Part shown: positions 7,618 to 14,358 of the stretch, piece by piece | How the letters are laid out: each line of letters starts with the position of its first letter | Numbering within the stretch: the first letter of the stretch is position 1 | Source: Holosporales bacterium | Lineage (GTDB): Bacteria > Pseudomonadota > Alphaproteobacteria > RUG11792 | Direction: 5' to 3' | Assembly (NCBI GenBank): GCA_031279295.1 | Contig: JAITIT010000069.1 | Location: 1-14,358, forward strand | DNA: 14,358 bases | Made by a program: the position numbers and the translations under genes | The notes under the pieces: model-generated | The model's input: only the letters and a program-made list of their open reading frames with translations | Database searches by the model: none | What the model was told of the DNA's origin: nothing

Positions 7618-8334
7618 GTGCTAATCTACGGAATACACCCCTGCAGGTACGCTATAACGCGAAGAGCTGAAGATGTGCTCCGGGTATATGTGTCTGATAA
7701 GAGACGAGCTCCGGCGTGGATATCGGCTGTTCCCAAGAGGTTGGTGTCGTGCATCTCTGAGAATGTGATGGCACAGATGTTGCCGAAGCACGTAGTACAT
7801 CAAGGAGTTGCTGTTGAGCTTAAGGAGAGCACTAGCCGTGATATATCAGCTCTAGAAAATACGCAGCCTAACTGTGTGGTAGCAATGCTAGACGGAGTTA
7901 CTGATCCGCACAACGTTGGAGCTATCATCAGGACGGCTGCGGCATTTGGGGTCAGTGGAGTTATACTACCGGAACGATCATCATGTAACGTAAACGGGAC
8001 CGTTATCAAATCCGCATCTGGTGGGGCTGAGGTAGTTCCACTGTACACGGTCGGTAACTTAGCTCGGGCTATTGAAACGTTGAAGTCGTATGGATTCTGG
8101 ATAGTCTCATTCAGCGAGGCCGGTACCGCGTTTCCACACGAGTTGGATCTCACAGAAAAAGTATGCCTAGTGTTCGGGTCTGAAGGTCATGGCATTCGGA
8201 AGCGACAAATCGATAGCTCAGACTTCGTAGCCAAACTCCCAACGAGTCCGGACTTCACAACACTTAACGTATCAGCAACAGCTGCAATCGCATTTTACGA
8301 GGTCGCTAGGCAGAATGGGTTTCAAATCCTCTAG
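7618..8334 (+). CDS. rlmB: 23S rRNA (guanosine-2'-O-)-methyltransferase, RlmB/TrmH-type SPOUT enzyme
   Basis: A 238-residue SpoU/TrmH-family methyltransferase that uses S-adenosylmethionine to methylate a ribose 2'-OH in RNA. The N-terminus starts directly in the substrate-binding domain with LIYGIHPCR. The three knot motifs are all present: NVGAIIRTAAAFG (99-111, with Arg105), FGSEGHGI (186-193) and LNVSATAAIAFYE (216-228). HQGV at 61-64 is typical of RlmB, which targets G2251 of 23S rRNA. Start is GTG 7618, with AAGG a few bases upstream, inside the bamD stop region. Sequence alone cannot exclude that the target is another rRNA or tRNA site. Confidence 0.88.
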   Translation: MLIYGIHPCRYAITRRAEDVLRVYVSDKRRAPAWISAVPKRLVSCISENVMAQMLPKHVVHQGVAVELKESTSRDISALENTQPNCVVAMLDGVTDPHNVGAIIRTAAAFGVSGVILPERSSCNVNGTVIKSASGGAEVVPLYTVGNLARAIETLKSYGFWIVSFSEAGTAFPHELDLTEKVCLVFGSEGHGIRKRQIDSSDFVAKLPTSPDFTTLNVSATAAIAFYEVARQNGFQIL

Positions 8335-8448
8335 AGTTTTCTAATGCGTAGCTCCAGCATGTTGCAACCAAATGTGTATCATGCCATGTTCGGAGTGTAC
8401 TATAGTGTGTGACATCATCGTTCTCCTATCGTTACAGTTCGCCACATC

Positions 8449-9387
8449 ATGCCGAAAGTTTCCGCGCTGCTCCTACTGATATCGATATTCTTAGGAGCGG
8501 TTGTCCTGCTAGATCAAAGCAACAAAGATGCAGCTGTGTTCTATGTTGAGGGCGATGATTTATATCGGGCTGCTGACGACGCTGGGGCATTCAAATTTGC
8601 AAATATCGCCTTCGTGCTGGTAGATGCAATTCCTCAATTGAAAGCAAAGATCCGCACTGGTGAGTACGCGGTAAACAGAGATGACACTGTGATTGACGTA
8701 CTTAGACGAATGTTCAGATGGCAACGCGTGAGGCATAAATTTACCATTCCTCCCGGCTGGACAGTCCTGAAGGTTATCAACAAAGTTCAAAATGACAATC
8801 TGCTCTTTGGCTCAATCAGTGACATACCAGCGGAAGGGACTATCATGCCAGATACATACTACTACTATTTTGGGGACCAGAAAGATTCGATCATCCAGAA
8901 GGCACGCCATCAGATGCAGGTTGTAACAATGAGCTTAAAGGAGTACGTGAGAAATGCTGGAATCACACTCGACGAGATATTAATCATCGCATCTATCATA
9001 GAAAAGGAAACTGCCTCTGATGAGGAGCGAGCGATTGTATCATCAGTATATCACAATAGGCTACGCAAAGGCATGAAGCTGGAATCATGTCCCACCGTCA
9101 TATACGCAATCTCTGGTGGTTCTGGTGAAATACATGGAAGCCTAACAAAGGAGAATCTGAAGTTTGAGTCGAAATTCAACACATACCGCAATAAGGGCCT
9201 TCCACCAACTCCGATATGCTGCCCCGGTAAAGAGTCCATCATCGCCGCTGCAAATCCGGCATCGACCGAATACATTTTCTTTGTCGCCAAGCCACAAGGT
9301 GGTGGCCATAACTTCGCTAAGACATACACCGAACATCTGGAGAATGTGAAGGTGCTTAGAACAAAGAACCGGGCTGATGATAGGTAG
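8449..9387 (+). CDS. mltG: Endolytic murein transglycosylase MltG (YceG-like)
   Basis: A 312-residue inner-membrane enzyme facing the periplasm that cleaves nascent glycan strands and sets their length. One membrane helix lies at residues 5-22. A LysM-like region follows, containing FTIPPGWTVLKV. The catalytic domain has IIASIIEKETA with the expected catalytic Glu185, then SVYHNRLRKGMKLES, TVIY, SKFNTYRNKGLPPTPI and the C-terminal FVAKPQGGGHNFAKTY. The usual LQSDPTVxY reads LESCPTVIY and the late NPG reads CPG. The 114-base gap after rlmB suggests its own promoter, but I find only a lone TATAGT at 8401-8406. The ATG has no obvious ribosome site. Its presence implies some peptidoglycan is still made. 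Confidence 0.9.
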   Translation: MPKVSALLLLISIFLGAVVLLDQSNKDAAVFYVEGDDLYRAADDAGAFKFANIAFVLVDAIPQLKAKIRTGEYAVNRDDTVIDVLRRMFRWQRVRHKFTIPPGWTVLKVINKVQNDNLLFGSISDIPAEGTIMPDTYYYYFGDQKDSIIQKARHQMQVVTMSLKEYVRNAGITLDEILIIASIIEKETASDEERAIVSSVYHNRLRKGMKLESCPTVIYAISGGSGEIHGSLTKENLKFESKFNTYRNKGLPPTPICCPGKESIIAAANPASTEYIFFVAKPQGGGHNFAKTYTEHLENVKVLRTKNRADDR

Positions 9388-9401
9388 CCTGTTAGAAATG
9401 C

Positions 9402-9899
9402 TTACTCAGATGACTTATGCGTCACCGAGTTCCTGCGCATGACCAAGAATGATATGCCGGTGAATACAGTTACAAACAGCAGGGTTACCAACAACGTTAT
9501 TCCACCTGCAATCCTTGTGTACTGGTTAATTGCATTGCTGATAGGTGGTAGCACAGTTAGCCTACTACATACCAGGATGAGAGCTGCAAGCATCCCAATA
9601 ATGATGGGAAGCAATAGTTTGACCGGTAATGTGTTGACTGGCAATCGATGTTTTGTCATCAATAGCAACAGTGAGCACATCGACACATACACCAACGCAA
9701 CTATGGTTCCGATAATGATGTTGCCGTAGGTCATAACGAAGTACGATAGCAAAAGGCCTGCGAGCAAGAAATGTATGATCGATAGCTTCTGGCTCTTTGA
9801 CATGATCGACAACGTGGCGAAGGTCAGGATCCCTACAGATAGTATTACAAACGACATACCACTACAGTTCATCATGCAGCCACTAAATGATACCGGCAT
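9402..9899 (-). CDS. Divergent NuoJ-like membrane protein
   Basis: A 165-residue protein with five predicted membrane helices at about 15-34, 39-57, 60-81, 93-112 and 131-153, the number expected for complex I subunit J. From residue 28 (ATLSIMS) to the LVY of helix 3 (69-71) it lines up with E. coli NuoJ from memory with about one gap. The E. coli Glu55 position is Val, the YAGA motif that forms the helix 3 bulge reads YVSM, and the late acidic FELAS-type block is lost. Identity is low outside hydrophobic positions, so this is a structural assignment. Start ATG 9899 lies inside the end of era (17-base overlap), with AAGGAG ten bases upstream. It may be a divergent NuoJ or a paralogue; an unrelated small membrane protein remains possible. 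Confidence 0.55.
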   Translation of the reverse strand: MPVSFSGCMMNCSGMSFVILSVGILTFATLSIMSKSQKLSIIHFLLAGLLLSYFVMTYGNIIIGTIVALVYVSMCSLLLLMTKHRLPVNTLPVKLLLPIIIGMLAALILVCSRLTVLPPISNAINQYTRIAGGITLLVTLLFVTVFTGISFLVMRRNSVTHKSSE

Positions 9900-10779
9900 T
9901 TTGCAGGTGCTCCTTCTTCTCAGTCCACTTCTCGCGAACCTTAACGAACAGCTTCAATGTTACCTTCTTATTTAACAGAGCTACTATATCGGTGATGGCA
10001 TCATTCTTAATGGCCTTTATCATCGTACCATTACGGCCGAGCACTATCCCTTTCTGCGAGTCCTTCAGCGTCACGATCGACTGATATATCGTCGCCTTCT
10101 TTTCTGATTCACGGAACAGCTCAGTCTCAACATATGTACTGTACGGCAGCTCCTTCTCGAGTCTCGCGAATATCTTCTCCCTAGTGATCTCTGCTAGGCG
10201 GAAGGACATTGTGGAATCGGTCGTCTGTGCATCATCATACAGCCATGGCCCATCAAAAGCTGATCCTTCCAGGAATTCCTTAAGATCCATTACTCCGTCA
10301 TCATGCAGCGCCGAGATCATGAACACCTTCTTTATGTGATCATACACGGCCAGAGAACTAGCAACCTCCAGTATGCACTCCTTCCTTACTGCATCAATTT
10401 TGTTGATCACCACAGCTATCGGAATTTCCGCCTTCTCCGTATGTTCTATGAACTCGATACTCAACCTGTGCGATTGAGAGGTTGCGTCTATCACCAGCAG
10501 TATCAAGTCTGTTCCCTGATATGACCTCCTGAAATTTGCGAGTAGCGCTTTCTCCAGCGGAGATGAGGCGGAGCAAAATCCCGGAGTATCCAGGAAGACA
10601 ACCTGTGCGGTCCCTATAATGGCAACACCACGAATTACCCTACGAGTCGTTTGTACCTTATGCGAGACTATCGATACCTTCTCCCCAACTATTGCATTAA
10701 CGATGGTTGACTTACCGGCATTGGGAGCACCAACAACAGCAACGACTAAATTTTTCCTATCACTACTTTTCGAGCACAT
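9883..10779 (-). CDS. era: GTPase Era
   Basis: A 298-residue Ras-like GTPase that binds the 3' end of 16S rRNA and aids 30S subunit maturation. The GTPase motifs are in order: G1 GAPNAGKS (17-24), G2 QTTRR (43-47), G3 DTPG (64-67), G4 NKID (126-129) and G5 SAL (156-158). The C-terminal KH RNA-binding domain carries GxxG as GRNG (248-251) in VLGRNGTMIKAIK. It starts at ATG 10779, overlapping the end of dksA by 17 bases, and its own end overlaps the NuoJ-like gene by 17 bases. The three genes are therefore probably one translationally coupled operon. All nucleotide-binding residues are present. Confidence 0.96.
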   Translation of the reverse strand: MCSKSSDRKNLVVAVVGAPNAGKSTIVNAIVGEKVSIVSHKVQTTRRVIRGVAIIGTAQVVFLDTPGFCSASSPLEKALLANFRRSYQGTDLILLVIDATSQSHRLSIEFIEHTEKAEIPIAVVINKIDAVRKECILEVASSLAVYDHIKKVFMISALHDDGVMDLKEFLEGSAFDGPWLYDDAQTTDSTMSFRLAEITREKIFARLEKELPYSTYVETELFRESEKKATIYQSIVTLKDSQKGIVLGRNGTMIKAIKNDAITDIVALLNKKVTLKLFVKVREKWTEKKEHLQNAGII

Positions 10780-11161
10780 CCTCTCTATAATCTCGCTCCA
10801 TCTTCTCGTGCCGCTCCTGAGCCTCTATACACAGAGTCGCAATAGGGCGTGCCTCCAATCGGTTCAATCCTATAGGTTCGCCAGTCTCTTCGCAATAACC
10901 GTATGTGCCATCGTCAATCTTTGCAATCGCCTTGTCTATCTTCTTGATCAGCTTTCGTGCACGATCTTTCGTACGTAGCTCAAAAGCTTGACTGAGAATG
11001 TTGCTTGCAGAATCAACAGGGTCCGCCTCAAAATTTCGTTCCTCCAACATATCCCTCACATCCTCACTATCCCTAAGGAGCTCTGATTTCCACTGCAGTA
11101 GCTTCCCTCTAAAATATTCCAACTGCTCGTCCGTCAGATAATGACTAACCTTTTTTGCCAT
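10763..11161 (-). CDS. dksA: RNA polymerase-binding transcription factor DksA
   Basis: A 132-residue secondary-channel factor that, with ppGpp where present, adjusts rRNA and amino-acid promoter activity. The coiled-coil tip DPVDSA (47-52) keeps the two aspartates that act at the polymerase active site. Of the four zinc-ligand positions, Cys90 and Cys111 remain, while the other two read Thr93 and Ala114 (YGYCEETGEP, LCIEAQERHE). This cysteine-poor globular domain is typical of alphaproteobacterial DksA and is not damage. The protein begins MAKKVSHYLT at ATG 11161. It heads the dksA-era-NuoJ-like cluster. Confidence 0.94.
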   Translation of the reverse strand: MAKKVSHYLTDEQLEYFRGKLLQWKSELLRDSEDVRDMLEERNFEADPVDSASNILSQAFELRTKDRARKLIKKIDKAIAKIDDGTYGYCEETGEPIGLNRLEARPIATLCIEAQERHEKMERDYREDVLEK

Positions 11162-11201
11162 ACAAAGCTACGCTAATCAAGTACACCCCAGATCCTTATT
11201 G

Positions 11202-11218
11202 TATCATGTTTCATGATA
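11202..11218. repeat. Perfect 7-bp palindrome overlapping the dksA -10 candidate
   Basis: TATCATG at 11202-11208 and CATGATA at 11212-11218 form a perfect 7-bp inverted repeat around TTT. On the minus strand a TACAAT hexamer (11203-11198), five of six matches to a -10 box, begins inside the right arm, about 37 bases before the dksA ATG. No good -35 is visible. The position suggests a repressor or activator site controlling dksA-era. No T-run follows, so it is not a normal terminator. Confidence 0.4.
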
Positions 11219-11283
11219 ATTTGTGCCACATTTAAAACATAAAAAACAGCGCCATCCATATGAATATATGATAAGCCTAGGAG

Positions 11284-11298
11284 AGTCTGTTACAGACT
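11284..11298. repeat. Inverted repeat downstream of alaS
   Basis: AGTCTG-TTA-CAGACT is a perfect 6-bp stem with a 3-base loop (7 bp if the loop is one base), 30 bases past the alaS stop on the minus strand. It may stabilise or end the alaS transcript. No U-run follows in that direction, so intrinsic termination is not supported. Confidence 0.35.
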
Positions 11299-11327
11299 AC
11301 CACTATCACGGGAGTTACAACTAGACG

Positions 11328-13880
11328 CTACGCAAAGACATAACATACAGCTTTTGCCTGATCAATGGACAGTCCCCCAAGCTGCGTTAGCTTCGCCTTG
11401 ACACCGAGCTTAATCTTTTGTTCACCAAGGATGCTATTGAATCTGGTTACTATCTCATTTCCTTTCGATGTATGAATCAATCTCTCGGAGAGGAAGATGC
11501 TCATGGCAACTTTGCCGCTCTTTGAGCTCTCATTAGCAAGCATAAGGCAGAGCATATCATCTGCGCCTTTATGATCATCCACTATCTTCAGAATGACCCT
11601 GTGATCTATATCCTTGCATATCGCATGCTTGAAAGTTACCTCCTCGATTCTCTTAGATTTGATCTTGACGTTTGCTATATCCCCTGAGGTCCTTGCTTCT
11701 AGAACCTGCTTCTCCAGATTCCTGATAGTAGTTGCCTGGGCCACAATCTTTTCTGCGTCTCGCGCTATCTGTTTCTCTAGAAACGCCACAAGTGCGTGGC
11801 TTGTGATTGCCTCTATCCGCTTAATTCCAGATCCTATCGATGATGCAGAAATGATCTTAAATATTCCGATTTGCCCTGTGTTACTAACATGAGTTCCGCC
11901 ACAAAGTTCTTTTGAGAAACAGTCTCCTATCGACACCACCCTCACGATATCAGTGTACTTCTCTCCAAAAAGAGCAGTGGCTCCAGATGCTTTCGCTTCC
12001 TCTATAGGCATCACTTTTGTCTCAACATTCATCGCAGAGTCGATTACGCTCCGCACTGCTTTCTCAACTTCCTCAAGCTCATGTTTTTGTATAGCACCAT
12101 CATGAATGAAGTCAAAGCGGAGCCTCTCCGGCGTTACGAGAGATCCCTTCTGAGCTACGTGTGTTCCCAGTATATTACGTAGTGCTGCCTGAAGGATATG
12201 AGTTGCAGTGTGATTCCGTGCACAAGCGAGCCGCCTGCTGGAGTCGATACGGAGAGTAACTATATCTCCGACATTCAGCGTTTCTGTAACCTCGCACTTA
12301 TGTACTACAAGACCTTCGACAAATTGCGTGTACAAAACCCTGGAACTTGATATAGTGCCGGTATCCCCGACCTGTCCTCCAGACTCTGCATAAAATGGAG
12401 TTTTAGCGGTCACAATGAACGCCTCGCTGCATGGTGTAACACTTTTCACACTCACAGTGTTCAGCACGATAGCAACGATCTCGGTATCAATGGAATGTGC
12501 ATCACGATCAAACTCTGTTGACCCTACATCACGTGCAATGTCGAACCACACCTTATCCGTTGACAGATCACCAGTCCCTACCCATGCTTTCTTTGACGCC
12601 TTTTTCTGCGTATCTGCAATCTCATTGAATGCTACCTCGTCTACCTTCTTGCCTTCTCCACGCAGTATGTCCTGCGTAAGGTCAAACGGGAATCCGTATG
12701 TATCATATAGCTTGAATGCCACATCCGCTGGAAATATGGTAGCGGATCCAAGCCTCCTGAGCTCAGCCTGAAGAATCGCCATGCCGTGCTCTATGGTTCT
12801 TATAAAGTTCTCTTCCTCACCCTTGAGGATTTGTATGATGAGGGACTCTCTATCCGTGAGCTCACCGTAGTAACTTCCCATCGCTTTCCCTACACTCGGC
12901 ACAAGCCTATATAGGAACGGCTCATGCACATTCATCATATAGCCATGCCTCAGAGCTCTCCTTACTATGCGCCGTAGCACGTATCCGCGTCCTTCATTCG
13001 AAGGTGTAATCCCGTCAGCAATCATGAATGAGATTGCTCGCATATGGTCGGCGATGACGTTATAGTGTGACCGCATAGCTGTGTTATCAATTCCCGTCAC
13101 ATCCTTAATGCTTCCTATGATATTTGCAAAGAGGTCAATGTCGTAGTTGTTATGCATCCCCTGCAAGACGGCGGCGATTCTTTCGAGGCCCATCCCAGTA
13201 TCTATCGATGGACTTGGTAGGAATACCCGCGTACCGTCTGCCGTTGTTTCGAACTGCATGAACACAAGGTTCCAGATTTCAATGAACCTATCCCCATTAT
13301 CATCGGCGCTGCCTGGGGGAGCACCTGGAATCGACGAACCATGATCATAGAAGATTTCGGAACATGGTCCGCACGGGCCTGTATCTCCCATCGACCAAAA
13401 ATTGTCGTTCGTCGGAATTCTGATGATTTTAGAATCGCAGAGTCCAGCGATCTTGGTCCAAAGCAACGCAGCTTCCTCATCACTCGAGTGCACTGTAACG
13501 AGCAACTTTTCCTTAGGTAACTCCAGAACTTTGGTTACAACCTCCCATGCGTATTCGATAGCGTTTTCCTTGAAGTAATCTCCGAACGAGAAGTTACCAA
13601 GCATCTCGAAGAATGTATGGTGCCTAGCGGTGTATCCCACATTCTCAAGGTCATTGTGCTTCCCGCCTGCCCTCAGTGACTTCTGTGCAGTTGTGGCACG
13701 CTTGAACGGCATTGTCTTTTTGCCGGTAAAAATATCCTTGAACTGCACCATTCCAGAATTCGTAAACATCAATGTCGGATCATTGTCTGGTACGAGCGAA
13801 CTAGACTTCACATGTGTGTGGCTGTGTTTGGTAAAAAAATCTATGAAGGCTGTTCTGATATCCGCAACTGATGAAACCAT
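11328..13880 (-). CDS. alaS: Alanyl-tRNA synthetase
   Basis: A class II synthetase that charges tRNA-Ala and edits mischarged Ser and Gly. I take ATG 13880 as the start (850 residues, MVSSVADIRTAFIDFF), where homology begins. The reading frame stays open to an ATG at 14006 with 42 extra, non-homologous residues, and ATG 13907 is also possible. In that longer numbering, NDPTLMFTNSGMVQFK (75-90) and the RHHTFFEMLGNFSFGDYF block (129-145) mark the catalytic core. The editing domain has HTATH (599-603) and CGGTH (702-706), completing the zinc site. The C-terminal C-Ala domain is present but the glycine-rich GGKGGGxxxxAQ signature is replaced by GEQKIKLGVKAKLTQ (861-875). It is divergent from rnd. 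Confidence 0.95.
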   Translation of the reverse strand: MVSSVADIRTAFIDFFTKHSHTHVKSSSLVPDNDPTLMFTNSGMVQFKDIFTGKKTMPFKRATTAQKSLRAGGKHNDLENVGYTARHHTFFEMLGNFSFGDYFKENAIEYAWEVVTKVLELPKEKLLVTVHSSDEEAALLWTKIAGLCDSKIIRIPTNDNFWSMGDTGPCGPCSEIFYDHGSSIPGAPPGSADDNGDRFIEIWNLVFMQFETTADGTRVFLPSPSIDTGMGLERIAAVLQGMHNNYDIDLFANIIGSIKDVTGIDNTAMRSHYNVIADHMRAISFMIADGITPSNEGRGYVLRRIVRRALRHGYMMNVHEPFLYRLVPSVGKAMGSYYGELTDRESLIIQILKGEEENFIRTIEHGMAILQAELRRLGSATIFPADVAFKLYDTYGFPFDLTQDILRGEGKKVDEVAFNEIADTQKKASKKAWVGTGDLSTDKVWFDIARDVGSTEFDRDAHSIDTEIVAIVLNTVSVKSVTPCSEAFIVTAKTPFYAESGGQVGDTGTISSSRVLYTQFVEGLVVHKCEVTETLNVGDIVTLRIDSSRRLACARNHTATHILQAALRNILGTHVAQKGSLVTPERLRFDFIHDGAIQKHELEEVEKAVRSVIDSAMNVETKVMPIEEAKASGATALFGEKYTDIVRVVSIGDCFSKELCGGTHVSNTGQIGIFKIISASSIGSGIKRIEAITSHALVAFLEKQIARDAEKIVAQATTIRNLEKQVLEARTSGDIANVKIKSKRIEEVTFKHAICKDIDHRVILKIVDDHKGADDMLCLMLANESSKSGKVAMSIFLSERLIHTSKGNEIVTRFNSILGEQKIKLGVKAKLTQLGGLSIDQAKAVCYVFA

Positions 13881-14011
13881 AGTCTTAGAGGGGAAGGAGG
13901 CAAACATTTTGTGAGTGTACCATGCTAGTCCCTCTTGTTCAACGATCCCTGGTCTATACAATTTTGGATGTCCCATGAAGAAAATCGTGAACGCTGACGC
14001 TAACATTATGG

Positions 14012-14042
14012 GGCTGTCCTAGATGAGAAAAGCAGCCTAGGA
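14012..14042. repeat. Competing inverted repeats upstream of alaS
   Basis: TCCTAG (14017-14022) pairs with CTAGGA (14037-14042), and GGCTG (14012-14016) pairs with CAGCC (14033-14037). The pairings share base 14037 and interleave, so a transcript would hold only one at a time. On the minus strand this lies directly before the upstream alaS ATG at 14006. It could be a small leader structure, but the stems are short. Confidence 0.3.
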
Positions 14043-14133
14043 TGGAGAAACGAAAAAGAGCCGGATGTATAGCCTGAGTAACATGTGGGCAAGATGATAC
14101 TTTGCCGTTACTGTTGGTAATGTCAAATAGGGT

Positions 14134-14156
14134 GTGATACCATTTATCGGTATCAC
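14134..14156. repeat. Perfect 8-bp inverted repeat upstream of rnd
   Basis: GTGATACC (14134-14141) and GGTATCAC (14149-14156) are exact reverse complements separated by 7 bases. They lie in the divergent alaS/rnd spacer, 31 bases before the rnd ATG. TTGGTA at 14114-14119 and TACCAT at 14138-14143, separated by 18 bases, would place the rnd -10 inside the left arm. An operator is the simplest reading; an RNA hairpin in the leader is the alternative. Confidence 0.4.
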
Positions 14157-14187
14157 GAGCTTTTAGCTAGGCGTTGTTTTGGACGTA

Positions 14188-14358
14188 ATGTTACATAAGA
14201 ACGATCTTCCAGATGAGCTTGTTGCAAACGCTCCATTGTCCATAGCGGTCGATACTGAAGCGATGGGTCTGTTGCCACACCGCGACAGACTATGCATGGC
14301 TCAATTCTGCTGTGGCGATGGAGTGTGTCATCTTGTGCAGTTCGATAGCTATGCTGAA
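14188..14358 (+). CDS. rnd: Ribonuclease D, N-terminal part (cut by the window edge)
   Basis: The first 57 codons of a DEDD-family 3'-5' exoribonuclease, used in tRNA 3'-end trimming and RNA turnover. SIAVDTEAMGL holds the first two acidic metal ligands (Asp22 and Glu24). It is followed by HRDRLCMAQF and GDGVCHLVQF, which match the Exo I region of RNase D. The short N-terminus before the motif fits the compact single-domain RNase D of Rickettsiales (about 200 residues), although the remaining length is unseen. Start is ATG 14188; a GGA lies four bases away. It is divergent from alaS. No stop or frameshift is seen in the visible part. Confidence 0.85.
   Translation, partial: MLHKNDLPDELVANAPLSIAVDTEAMGLLPHRDRLCMAQFCCGDGVCHLVQFDSYAE

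Noticed and set aside
10855..10885. A tRNA-like GGTTCAATCC and GGTTCG stretch
   Set aside because: It lies inside dksA coding sequence and has no surrounding cloverleaf.
11274..11282. AGCCTAGGA repeated at 14034-14042, flanking alaS in direct orientation
   Set aside because: A 9-base match between two spacers of this size is reasonably likely by chance, and nothing else suggests that alaS was mobilised.
14104..14187. A riboswitch or small RNA in the alaS/rnd spacer
   Set aside because: The spacer of about 180 bases holds only simple palindromes; I recognise no conserved aptamer or sRNA pattern.
1..14358. A defence island, CRISPR array or secondary-metabolite cluster
   Set aside because: Every substantial gene except the NuoJ-like one is a clearly recognised housekeeping gene, and there are no spaced direct repeats.

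Overview
The window looks like chromosome from an obligate intracellular alphaproteobacterium of the order Rickettsiales. Evidence is the alphaproteobacterial DksA type with degenerate zinc ligands, a short ribonuclease D, an RNase J beside a complex I NuoN gene, and tightly packed housekeeping genes. By eye the G+C content is in the mid-forties, moderately high for that order. I cannot name the genus from sequence alone.

Layout, left to right. Positions 1-259 hold the decayed, frameshifted 3' part of an IS1595/ISXO2-type transposase on the minus strand. A plus-strand promoter-like sequence with a perfect TATAAT lies at its edge, upstream of rnj (RNase J). nuoN (complex I subunit N) follows rnj. 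Convergent with these is the minus-strand pair ndk-pgsA, which overlap by 11 bases, with tsaC (threonylcarbamoyl-AMP synthase) further upstream on the same strand. Divergent from tsaC is a plus-strand run: tgt, bamD, rlmB and mltG. This meets a minus-strand cluster head-on: dksA-era-nuoJ-like, in which both junctions overlap by 17 bases. alaS lies upstream of dksA, also on the minus strand. The window ends in the first 57 codons of a plus-strand ribonuclease D, divergent from alaS.

The genes cover RNA maturation and decay (rnj, rnd, rlmB, era), tRNA modification and charging (tsaC, tgt, alaS), envelope assembly (bamD, mltG, pgsA), nucleotide balance (ndk), respiration (nuoN and the NuoJ-like gene) and transcriptional control (dksA). 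They share general growth functions and do not form a dedicated pathway.

I found no tRNA or rRNA gene, CRISPR array, prophage or defence locus, and nothing I would call a new multi-gene system. The points most worth a second look are a divergent NuoJ-like protein translationally coupled to era, the promoter at the transposon scar in front of rnj, the loss of the glycine-rich signature at the AlaRS C-terminus, and several perfect intergenic palindromes at dksA, alaS and rnd.
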